DNA of 64,000 bases, taken from the NCBI RefSeq assembly GCF_001039355.2, contig NW_019774147.1, forward strand, positions 419,219 to 483,218, in the 5' to 3' direction. Shown here piece after piece: positions 28,801 to 41,924 of the stretch. The DNA is from Lingula anatina (Eukaryota > Brachiopoda > Lingulata > Lingulida > Lingulidae). Position 1 is the stretch's first letter, and each line of letters starts with the position of its first letter. Position numbers and translations under genes: made by a program. The notes below the pieces were generated by a model that made no database searches, had not been told where the DNA came from, and saw only the letters and a program-made list of their open reading frames with translations.

Positions 28801-31800
28801 ATTCGCATGGGGAAAAAAAAGGGACACCACCTCCAGTGTTGTGCTTGACAAGCTCTACAAAATGCAGTAAACAAGAGTTCTCAACATTTTTGTTGAAAAT
28901 TACCATTTAAAACGAAAATCATAGGGAAAAGGGTTTAAATCCAAATTTGTGAAGTGCGGTTAATGGTGAAAAGTTGGTCCAAGGTCAATTCCAGTTAGAT
29001 TGCCAGTATGTGATTTCTGATTCAAGTTCAATAGTAACTATGGGCATATCTCTGCCAGTTTTAAGCATCCCGCTGCGCCAGATGACCACGTTAATCAATC
29101 AGACTAACTATAACTGTGTACATTTTTGTTGACTTCGCTGGGGGCTGCCATTTTTGTTTGTTTCTGGCTACCGGCACATGCGCATTGTTGGCATGACATG
29201 AGTGATCGGCGCTTGCACCCTGCACACGCTGAGCTATTTGTCTCAAGAGGCCAAAAATATCAAACACGTGAGATATTTTGCTCAGCTTCGCGAGAGCTAA
29301 GCAAAAATCTCACCAAAATTCCCCCGCAAACGGTCAGCAAACGGCGCAGCGCAAATGGTGCGCACAAATTGCTCACCGTGTGCAGGGTGCTTTAGAGATA
29401 TAAGGGATAGAAAAGTTGCAAAGTTCAGTTCATAGTGAAAAGTAGGTCAAAGGTAAATTTCAAGGTCAAACTTAGATTGCCAGTGTATATCTTCCTATTC
29501 AAGTTCAACGGTAATTATGGGGTATATCTGCCAGTAGTTAAGTTCATGATGAAAAGTAGGTCAAAGGTCAATTTCAAGGTCACAAATTGCCAGTATTTGA
29601 CTTCCTATTCAAGTACAAGAATAACTATGGGCCTATCTCTGCCAGTTAAGAAGATATAAGGAAGGGGCAACAATGTTGCAAAGTTCAGTTCATAATGAAA
29701 AGTAGGTCAAAAGTCAATTACAGGTCACAGTTAGATTGCCAGTATATGACTTCCTATTAAAGTTCAACAGTAACTATGGTTCTATCTCTGCCAGTTTTGG
29801 AGATATAAGGGGCTTCAATGTTGCAAAGTTCAGTTCACAGTGAAAAGCAGGTCAAAAGTCAATTTCAAGGCCACAGTTAGATTGCCAGTATATGACTTCC
29901 TATTCAAGTTCAATAGTAACTATGCCTACGCTGGTGGTACAATAATCCAGTCAGTCCACCAGAGAAGAACCTTGATTTACGTAAAAATGAGTGATCAATC
30001 TTCATGAAAAATTTAAACCTCAAAGCTGAATAGTTGTCTTTTATCTATGCCTTTGCATTATATAAAATGTGATGAATTTTTGATTGAACCGTTGAAATAT
30101 GATAGGAATATAAACACTTCCTTTTGGAACGACTTCACAAAGGTAAAACTGAAAAGCTTGCAATAGTTTGCATAATCAACTTATTCAATCAGTTTATTTA
30201 TACTGTAACCTGTGTAAATTCAGAGGCAAGAGAAAACAAGCAGGTGACTGACAAAGAACCCTTACTTTTTGTCAAGATTTAATTCTCAAATGAATTCCAA
30301 CAATATCTGCTTCACTGATGTTTTTTACCAACAACATACAGTTACTCTAATTCAATATGCAAATATACAATTTCCCTAATTCATGTTCTGCCTCACATAT
30401 ATCAGTTAACACAAACTCTGCTACAAGTGGTTGCCAAATTCTGTCCCAACTTCTGTTACTTAAGACATGCGCACATCCAAACATAAAATAATATACTCCC
30501 TTGCTATGCACACAAAACTGCATTGTCTCCCAGGTACAGAAACACAGTTATTGTTAACAAATTTTGACTGCAAAAGAAAGGTGTGTCAATTTTTTTTTTT
30601 TACTTACCAGTGTCACCACTGCAGTGCTGTGGTTTCTTCTGGTGCTTTTTGTCACACAAAAAGCCATGCGTGCCCGATTTCACCTTTGTGGGTTGCTGTT
30701 TATTTCTAGTGTCATCAAGGTCTTCGCCCATATCAATATTATTGCCAGTTGTATCACACTGCTCTGTTTGGTTACATAACTCTTTGTTCCTATCATGAGG
30801 AGTGGCACCTAGCAACAATGCACTAGAAGAATTGGTACAAAATTGGTCTATATCACTGACTTTTTTCTGCTTGTAAAAACCATGAGGTTTTTCAAACAGT
30901 ATCTGTATAGGCATCAAACCTAGGTACCTGAAGAATTCACATGCTGAATGCCAGGATGGTGTTGAAAATGACAAGTTATCAATAACAACACCATCTGGCC
31001 CATAGCTCTTTCTATCTGTCTGCTCAAGCATGGCTCTTGCTTTAAGTTTTTCCTCGTTGACTTTTTTGGTATTGAAAGAGCATATTCATGTGACCCCTGT
31101 AACCTGAAAATAGAAAAAAAATAATAATTTAGTCATAAAAAAGCAAAACAAAGCAGCACAGCTGTCAAATGCACAGACATATAAATGATGAAAATGATAA
31201 AAGTGATAAAACATTTATGTTATAATGGTCTACAAATGAACAAACAAAAATATTTTATTGAGAAAGTGCATGAAATAGGTTTTCTATCAAGCTGCAATAT
31301 TATATTGTCAATAATGTACTTTTGTTACTGTGGGCAAATGCATCCGGAAAATGCAACTAATAATAATAATAATAATAATATTTATTCGCAGCTAAAATAG
31401 TTGGATAGTACATAATTTACTTGCTTACTTGCTTTCTAACAATTCTTAAAAGCATTAAAATTAAGTGACAATTAATTAATAAAAGTGTATAAATGAATTA
31501 AAATGATATTTTTTTACATTAAAAATATTCAAAAGGTGAGCCCCACTGCTTTTTAAAAACATATAGCTTTAGACTTATGGAAATTCAAAGTCATGCTTTT
31601 GAAGAATAAAAAATTAACAATAAGGTATTTGAACTGGAGTTGTAAATTAGTCCTTTGAATCATTAATGTTTGAGAATAATAAATAATTTTCAAATAAAAT
31701 TACTGTGTCTACTAGCTAGCAAAAAATATTGGGAAATTGTACCGCAACCCCAACAGCAATGACAGACACAGATGATGGCTACATGTCTAGACATTTTGTG

Positions 31801-34800
31801 TAATAAGAATAAAAGTAGGACCATGCAGGGAATCACTATACGTGTAGTCATAAATCCAAAAGGCATGTTATCATCTTTTGGAATAGTGAAACTCTGCCCC
31901 AAAACTGCTCTTTTACAGGAAGGAAAGAATATATCATACACAATAATTATCACAAAGAGAAAAAAAAAAGAGAAAAGATAAAGCTAACTTTTGAAACCAA
32001 TACCAGCATCAAGACTGAGCATACATATTTAATTTATTTCAGTCTAAACACATCCTTCAATTTTAATGAACTTTGAAAAACTTCTTATATGAGAAATTCT
32101 GCCAATTTTTTTTTTTTTTTTGAGCTGTCTAAACTCTTTTTCGTATCCTTTGAAACTAGAGAATCAGCTGAGAGGGCTGGGAGGTTTTTGAAGTGTATTA
32201 TATGTGGAAAAGTAGGGCAAAGGTCAGAAAGCTATGTAAAGTTTCTCATATATGACTGTTAGTCAAGTTTAATAGTACCTATGGGTGTATCTCTGCTAGT
32301 TTTGGAGACACAAGAGCTAAAAAATATGCAAAATGTATTTCATGGTATAAAATAGGTCAATGACCAAGCTCAAGGTCATATCAAGATTACTAATATATGA
32401 ATTCCTATTCAAGTTAAATCTCAAATATGGGTGTATCTCTAATAGTTTTGGAGAAATAAGGGCTAGAAAATTTCCAAAGTTCACTTCATGGCGAAAAGAA
32501 GTCAATGGTCAAATTCAAGGTCACATTAAGATTCCCAATATTCAAAGTTCAATTGTAACTATGAGTATATCTCACAAGTTTTGAAGTATTTTACATTTTA
32601 TTTTGAAAAATGTTCATCACTCATCACCACAGCAATGTGGAGTTGTAGTTCATATTTTTTGAAATAGCGCAACTCATAAACCGTATGGAAAACAAAAAAA
32701 TTGGAGACAACCCTCAGTAACAAGCAACAAAAACAAGGTGTCTAGCTTTAACAATATCAGAATCAGATATAGTTCTCAGTTCCAGCATTTAGTGGCTGCT
32801 TTTCCCCTAAAAATGTACCAATTGACCCAAAATATGTGATGATGAAAGAAGACCCTGACCATAATATTAAATCATAGGTCTATGCAGTTTTGAAAATAGA
32901 CACAAATATTTTTTCAGAGAAAACTAAGATTTTTACAAAATTTTGGTCAATTTGACCTTGAAATATAGATGAAAGGTCAAATCCAAGGTCATTTTTGAAA
33001 TCCCCACAAGACTTTTGGTCAGGCTTCTATTATAATAGTAACTTTTCCCATATTTCCTACTGTTTAGGAGATATTTTCAAAAAAGTTTACAAGGGTGCAC
33101 TGAAATGAACATCACATCTTTGAAAATGCATTGACAGAGCCCAAAATCTTGGGGGTTCAAATTGAGATTATATGTTATCTAATCTCAAGAGATGAGGATA
33201 CAGGTCCTTGTAGTCTATGAAGAGAAGCAGTAATGGTGACTTGGATTGGCTGACATGACAGGGGGCTAGACAATACCAAGGCTTCGTTCACATGAAAAAT
33301 CTATTTTCTAAAAATCTATTTTCTATTTGCGGTATCTTGTGATCACTGAATACCCCGCGGCGTAATTACTGGCAGCGTGAGCCAGTTACTTCCAAAGCTG
33401 TAATTAATTCTCGACTGCGCTCAGAGTGATCACAAGATACCGCGAATAGAAAATAGATTTTTAGAAAATAGACTTTTCATGTGAACGGAGTCTAAGACTG
33501 GTCAGGACTAAAACCATGAATACTGCTAGCACTCAAACTTGTGGTACTTATAAAGAGATCCTATGTGTTATATTTATCATAGATGTAAATTGGATTTTTA
33601 AAAATAAATAAAACATTTTAAAGCTCATTATTTGAAAACAACAGTCCACATCATCTCATATCCCCCCCCCCCTTGCACATATACACACGTCATCACCAAA
33701 TAAGCCAGTAATATCAGTCATCATAATGCGTGTACATAGTTTAAGTAAGAATCACATTTAGATTCAATGATTCTGTAAGCATTTTCCAAAAACTCTGGAT
33801 TTACTGCCTTATGTGCATTCTTTTGGACAACATAAATCTTCAGTGTTCAGTGATTTAATCAATTAACCTTTATACACGTCAACCTACAGGTGACATCATA
33901 ATTGTGATTTTGGGGTAAAAGTAGGTTTCTCACATTTATCCTTTACCTGGGCACCTTTGAACACCGTTTTAATGCCAATTTAATGCCACCATTTAGAACT
34001 CCAAAACCCTGCAAGTGATTTTTCTTTAAAGCCCTATTTCAGATTTTATCATTGATAAAGCAAAATAATGCCTTTGTTTCATAAAAACTGTAATTAGGGG
34101 CTCATAACTCCATAACAAAAGCATTTAAACCAAAATGACCGTATGGAATTGAAGCCCATGCACTTGTGGTCAACTTTGCCAATTTTGGTGATAAAAACTT
34201 GTTCAGGGATAATGTTACGCCCCGAACCAATTGCTATCTCACCTTCAATAGAAAGTTGTTAAACTGACAATAAAAGTTTTGAGTTGCCCATATTTATACA
34301 TAACAATGAAAAATTTAATACCGTACTTTATATTTTCAAAGGGATTTTGATTGTTTTAAATCTTCACAAAGATAGACTCATTATTAAAAAATCAGATGAA
34401 AGAAAAACCTCAGTTTTGGTATCTGGACGGTAATAAACCCTTACAGTACCCTTAAACAGCTAACGTAGCATGTGCTAGCTAGTTGCTACATTTTTTTAAT
34501 TTCATAGATTTAACATAGTTTTAAAAGTTTTGTTGATAAATTTTATGTATTGATAATACCATGTTATGTTTTGATTGTGTCAATAACTTAGCACACGTTC
34601 TCTCTTCTTCCATACTGCTCACAGCATAGGCCATGACCATTTTTTTCAAAGATGATAACTTCAAAATGATTTCATGCTGGACACATGCAAACACCTACTT
34701 ATGACTCCAGATTAGTCACTATTAACTCTAGGAAAAGTAATTACTTTTGTATACATGTGAACTAGGCCCTTTTCTTTATTTCAAATCTTTGGTGTAAAAA

Positions 34801-37800
34801 ATTTTTATATATCTAAATTGAATCAATGTTTAGGCCTAATACAATCTCCACAAATTATAAAAAAAAAGTACCAAAGATGTACAGTAACTCCGACTGCAAG
34901 GTACCAAAACTGCTTGCCCATCTCCAATCTGATTCATTCTCAATGAAAATTGCATCATCTATCTTATTTTTCAACATGATAATTATTTTATTAAAAAATT
35001 ATGCTGCTTTCAACACATATGTGTTTTGCACAAATGTACCCTAATGTACTTGGGAGAATAAATCCATGCATCATTTTATATTACAATTTCAATTCTAAAC
35101 ATAACTAAGAAAAGTATATGAAGCAGAAGAAATTATTGAACGGCAGCATGAGTTATGTATGCCGAAATTTATGTTAAATTTAATTGAAACCCAGTCAAAC
35201 TGTATACATCGAATTGATAGTGATATGACCCTACCTAACCACTGTTGTTCTAAATACATCTTTTAATCCTTTACATATGATAAAAAATCACTGAAAGACA
35301 AACTTCTCTCTTCTGTCCTTCTGAAATAGTCACTGGCTTACCTTATCAGTGGCCTTTTTGTCATGACATATCCTGCAACAATCAATACATGACAAACCAA
35401 TTTTGATCATGTAATCTGAAACTAAATTTGTTCATGAAAGAACATCAGCAGTGATAAAAACATGACTTTTAAGAACCTGGTTGAACCGGTTTCATGTGAA
35501 AGGGCATCCAATTTTCCTTTTAAAAAATCAGGTAGAACAGATATGGTATTTTCTATGACACTTAACAATCACAATTATAATAATTGGCTAGAAAACAAGC
35601 TTGTTTGCTACATGACCCTAGAAACTAGACAAGTTGAAGTATTAATAGCCAGTGAAAATGCTTGCAGGTCTACACTAAATAAAACTATTGTTTTACTAGA
35701 TAACAGATGAAAAGGTGGCATGACAGGAGCATTTTATGTATACACTGTGCACATTACTATGCAAGATTGTATATAACAATAATATGTACAAAAAGAAAGA
35801 ATGCAAGAAGACAAAAAACATACTGTTGAAAATAATCACCACAGGTTGGGATAAATTCCTGGCTGTAGGTGAAATGAATAGATATTTATATTTAGAAAAA
35901 CAATGTCACAGATATTTCAAAAAGACAAGGAAACTTCAACCAGACATATAAATAAAATATTCCTATTATGTAACCTGTGTTATTTGTTTATATATATAAT
36001 TTTCAAATAAACACCTCCTGAAGGTATGCCCGTGAAACTCGGAGTTGGGGTTGATACATGTCTCGTTTTTTTTTTTTTTTTAATTTATTTATTAATTTTA
36101 ATTGTGTGTATCTGTATATATATATATAAACAGTCTAATCTATTGTGTGTTCCTTAAAATTCAGTATTTAAAGTCAGGACATAACAAATGTGAAATATTT
36201 CAAATATTCACACAATCTATTTTGAGAGCTGTACATGTAAAACATATACATAAAGGACTTTCCTGAGAAGGAATCATGTCTTTGTGTTGTTTGCTTCTTT
36301 CATTAATAAGATAAGACGATTCCTGAAAGGACATATTGTATTGATCTCTTGAAGTCTGTACTATCATCGAATTACAGAAGAACATGAAATAAACTGACTA
36401 TCTTATTTCAAATGATTACCAAAGACAAACAGGCTGACTTTAGTACTACAGAATGATCACGTATAATTTAACCTTAAATAACCATCTACACGTGTATTAT
36501 CAATGCACATGTCTTACAATAATTGCTCATGACATTAAAATCCATTTAAAACTGACAAAGAGATGGCTTATTTACACCTGTCAACAATAAGAAAATCCCA
36601 ATAGGTATCCACATGTAGTCTGCCAACATGTTGAAAGGAAATCATTCAACGTGGCCTTATGTCTTGGGTGTAAAATCATGTGAGATCTCCACAGGAGGAG
36701 AGTGGGGTCAGAAACAATGGCAGACTGGTGAGTGTAGTGTGACAATGAATAAAAGCTGACGGAATTTATCTACGGATATTTTTCTCTATCAAATCACAGT
36801 TGAGTAAGAATTCACCATGTTTTGCATGTCATTTTGTATTGCTTTCTTTGACCACATTCAAGGAATACAAGGCTTCACTCTTACTGCTGAAAAGGTAACC
36901 CCACTTCATGCAGATTCTCACACAATTCTTGTCTAATTTGATACTAAGCAGTGTTAAAAGTCTTGTTTAATGCCATTTCAGTTGATTTCCATTGCCAAGC
37001 TCAACTACTTCCACCCCTTAGCATTCTTTTCTCTTTTTTGACCACTTTCTAAATTAGGAAGGGACCAGAACTGGTCTCGAGCAGAACTTTCCCTCCATTT
37101 TAGGAGGTTGATTTCTAAAATTTTTTTTTTCTTTATCCTGGATCAATAAGATTTTGCAGAAATAAACATAGTCATGATATGAGATAATGTTTTCACATCA
37201 AAAATATACATCAGGTTGAATATTGCTATTACTCAAGATGAAGACATAATGACAGCATTTTTTTGGGGAGTGACAATTATGCCTTTTCAGGCCAACCCAA
37301 CTACCAGACTGCACGGAATGATCCTGAATTCACCAGTAGATCGGACCATGCTACCTGTTTTCAAAGTGTGTGCCAGTACGCGCTTTGAAGTATCAGATGG
37401 ACACAGCTCTTGCCTAGTAATATACGATGAGACAGCGATGATCTGAGCAGGGTTGGAAAGTATTGCATCTCATCTCAAAATATGTTCTGGGGTATGATAC
37501 TGTGAAATGCGTACTGACGCACACCTTGAAAACAGGTAGTGTGGTCCAATCTACCGGTGAATTCGAGATCATTCGGTGTCGAGTCTGGTAGTATACATGG
37601 GTAGGCCTGCTTTTTATTAGTAGGGCTCATATCTCCTGAACAAAAATACTTAAAACCAAATGATGACACTGAATATAGTACCCCAGCAGTTTGCACCCAA
37701 GGCATTATATAATATGCCAATTTTCTTGTTAATATCTTACTTTGTTTCAGAATTATGATGGTAATCGATCAGTGTCTCACATCAATTTACCTCTAAGAAG

Positions 37801-40800
37801 AAACTGATGATAAAAGCTTGTCTGCCCTGTGTGGGATAGTGAATAAAACAACAAAAAAAGCAGTTTTTTACTCTAGAAGTGTTCATCTCTGTTGAACTAA
37901 TATAAAGGCATGTGTCTAATGTAAAAGAAACAAAGAAAAAAGTTTTCTTTTGCCAAATGCAGTTACGTATATCATATCAAACCCTATTACATGAAATGAT
38001 AAAATTTTTATTCGTTGCAACTGTGGAGAAACATGAAAATATGACATGTATCTTGATAAGATCTATAGTTATGACCCCAAAAAGGCAGAAAAAATTGAAA
38101 GGTTACTCTTTTTTGCTGAATAATAATCCAGTAGGCATCCTTAACTAATATTTTGAATAACATTTTGTATTCCTTTCCCCTAGCTACACAAAGCCTCAAA
38201 ACTGTAAGGGTAATAATATGCTGCCCTTATTCCTAAAAAACTTAAAACCATTATTTATATACCAGGTGGTGACAGTTTTTTTTGTGTGTAATAATGTACT
38301 AACAGATACCCCTAAAGGCAGACCAACATACACCAGGTATGACTTGATTGCATCACCTATGCACTGGACTAAGATTACATACTCGGGACTTCTATGCTGG
38401 TGCCTTTTTTACTCTTATTTACCCTACTTTAAATAATTGCTAACCTCACTCAAGTATCTCAGTATTTTCTCAAATTATCGCACCGCTCTATCGTCAAGGT
38501 GTTTCTGCTGGAACAACTCAGGGTGACTCCTGTTCTCACCACCAACACCAACCAGTTATTGAATAATTTTTCCATTCCTTCCATGTTAGCAACTATAACA
38601 AATTTTACTCAAACAACAGGAACCCTGGAATCATCTTTATCTAACTTATGTTTGCTGAAAGCATACAGCATTCAAAGAAAGTTCCAAAAGCTCTCATGGC
38701 AGTTAAGTACCAATCTAACTGATCTGAGCTACCTGTCTATGCTTGTGATCAGCTTGTTATATCCCATGGCATCGATACCCTGTCAACAGGTGGACTATTA
38801 CAAAACAGTTGACTGACAAGAAAATCGTGCAACATACCCTGGGTGAAGAGCTTTAAATCAGTAATGCAAAATAGTGATATCTACATAACCGAGAAGAAAA
38901 ATGATGAATTATTTTGCAAACTTACGACTCATCTTCACAGCTTACTCAAAGCTGGGGTTGTCTTGAAAGTTGGGTTTTAGAAAGTGTCAATAATATGAAT
39001 GATGGTTACACCATGCCCTCTACCGGGGCCACAGATTGATTCTTCACTAGACATTCACAGATATGTCTTTGGATAATTCATGGCACATTTGTGAACTGTG
39101 ATCCTGAATGGAATCTCAAGGATATGGTAATTACTCAATCTTTTCAATGGGCAAAAATTATCGAACGTTCAGATAGATTTTTTTGTAATGACAATATTAT
39201 ATTTCTATATAGTATATTTGGTGCTTTTACAGCATAGAAAAGAACTAGAGTTGCCTGCTTTTTAATTACATAGCTTCCACTTAGAAGAATTAAAAGAAAT
39301 TATGAAAATAAAGTATCGGTAAAATTCACAATTTTTCCCGAATGTAAAGGTTGAGTAATTATAGGCACTGTCACTAGAAAATTCCCTGCCAATTCCCCCT
39401 GACAGCAATCAAGACAGTTAATTCCTCTGACTTGAATCACTTGCCTTTCCGAGACAAAATAATTGGATAGGTTGTATTAATTGTATTGACGGAGGAGGAA
39501 GTTATTGGTGCGCTCAGCTCTCGGAAGCTCTTTCACCTTAGGTGTGTCAGACAATTAAGCTGGTTACAATGAATGTACTTTAACAAGAATCTCCCATGGA
39601 GTTGGATTGATCCAGCTAGTATGATGGGTTTATCTGAACATGGTCTATGGCTCCATTCAGTATAGGGGACTAACTAGTCCGAGGGTCAAATATGGCAACC
39701 CACTACAAAGCTTGCCATCTAATCTGCTAGTAGACACTGAATAGATATCCCGTGGGGAAGTATTCAAATAGGTCAGCCATATTTGACCATCAGACTAGTT
39801 AGTCCCCTATTCTGAATGGAGCCTATGTCACCACAATTTGCATTGTGGAATATTTCAATTTTCTAAGGGACTATCTCCATTTTGCATTGTGGGATATTGC
39901 AATCCTACAAGGGTTGACCTCCAACGGTTACTAGTACCTCAGACTTTTGTTAAAATATCATTTTAAAGTTGGTGAAAATTTCTTGTGTTTTTAAGGTCAT
40001 AATACATGGCTTAAAATGCATCATTATTTGACAGAATTTGAGTTCTCATTTTTTTCATTTTCTGATGCACATTTAAATTTATCATATCTTGCATCTTAAG
40101 GGACTATGCTGATCAAAATATCAATAACAGGTAATTACAATGTTATCATTATGAGAGGGTGCCATTTTTACCTGTTGAAGTACCTACAAGCATTTTTCAA
40201 TCAAATCTAAGTAATCCTAACTGGGGTATAGATAGCAATCAGGTTGGTGGGTAACTCCAGATAAAACAGCCAAAATTGGTGTATTTATTGACAAAAGTGT
40301 AAAAAAAAAAAAAAAAAAAAAATCTGATGCTACAGATTTTGATAACACTGTTGTAGCATAAAATGTCTGTTAATTCTCCTTATTGAACCACACTATGTTT
40401 GATAGTCAGAAAGGCCTCCCGTCTGGACATTAGGCTTTCTTAATTTCTCCAGTTAGATGGGCTAATCCTTCTTGCCTTTTCCTAAACCAGGTTCTGACCT
40501 TTTCAGGGCCAAAGTACACTTCCTTCTTTACCAGATTTTGACCTTTTCAGGCCCTCATGCCCATTGGTCTCTTAACTAAATCCTGACCTTTTCAGGGCTA
40601 AGGTACACCTTATTCTTAACCAGTTTTTGACCCTTCAGGGATAAGGTACATTCCTTTTTAATCTGATTCTGGACTTTTCAAGGCCTCCTGCACATTTGTT
40701 TCTTAACCATATTCTGTCCTTTTCAGGGCCAAGTTATACCTTCCTTTACCAGTTTCTGGCCTTTTCAGGGCATCGTGCACATTTGTTTCTTAACCACATT

Positions 40801-41863
40801 CTATCCTTTTCAGGGCCAAGGTACACCTTCTTTTACCAGTTTCTGGCCTTTTCAGGGCCACATGCACATCTGTAACTTAACCAGATTAAGACCCTTTCAG
40901 TGTCCCTTGTACACCTCACTTCACAATTTGTCTTAGTATTAGACCTCTCCTATTTTATACCGCACTGATGTCATTTCATCTTATTTATATTTCCTATCCG
41001 TTTGTCAGGTTTTAGTGGCATCCTTCTACAATATAGTTTATTTATATTTTCCTCCCCACTACATTGGGTCAGGTGGCATGCTTTTATGACATATTTGTTA
41101 ATTTATAATTTCCTCCCTGCTACGTCAGGTTCAGTGGCATGCTTTTATGATACATTTGTTTATCAATTTATATTGTCCACCTTGCTACGTCAGGTTGAAT
41201 GGCATGCTTTTCACAATATATTTGTTTATTTATTTATATTTTCTTCCCTGCTACGTTTGGTTGAGTGGCATGCTTTTTACAATATATTTGTTTATTTATT
41301 TATATTTTCTTCCCCGCTACGTTTGATTGATTGGCATGCTTTTATGACAGGTTCAATTATTTTTTTATTTATATTCACATCCATGTATTGTTCAGTTGAG
41401 GGGCATGCTTACCTCACATACTTACCTATCTACAGTCATCTATATCTTTTGTGGGGTTTTCCTTGGCCTTAGTGAGCCCAAGGTTATGACCTCTTTGCAA
41501 CCCCACAAATTGAAATGTATGCACTATTTGTTTGGAAATTATATTTTAAATGTAGATATTATAGGCATACACATTATGTTAACATCATTAATAAACATGA
41601 TTCAATGTTTATCACTAATCTGCTTCATTTCTTTTTGTTAATGGGACCTTCATTGAATGTGGCCATCCTCTGCCAAATTTCGAACATCATGCTAGAGTTT
41701 TCTATTCTTTTAACTGGCATGTCTTATTACTTAAATTGGCTTAGATCAAGGAGACATAAATAATGTTATCTTCTACGCAAGGTGATCACTTGTACCAGTA
41801 AATGCATACTCCTATGCTGCTCATCAAAAGCTGTTATATATATATATATATATATATATATAC

Positions 41864-41924
<61 letters not shown>

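Noticed and set aside
29126-29395. 89-codon plus-strand frame
   Set aside because: It sits inside the GC-rich inserted element, where low stop-codon frequency is expected.
41002-41472. 156-codon plus-strand frame, hydrophobic and repetitive
   Set aside because: It coincides with the minisatellite; the unit length near 66 bp keeps the frame open without selection.
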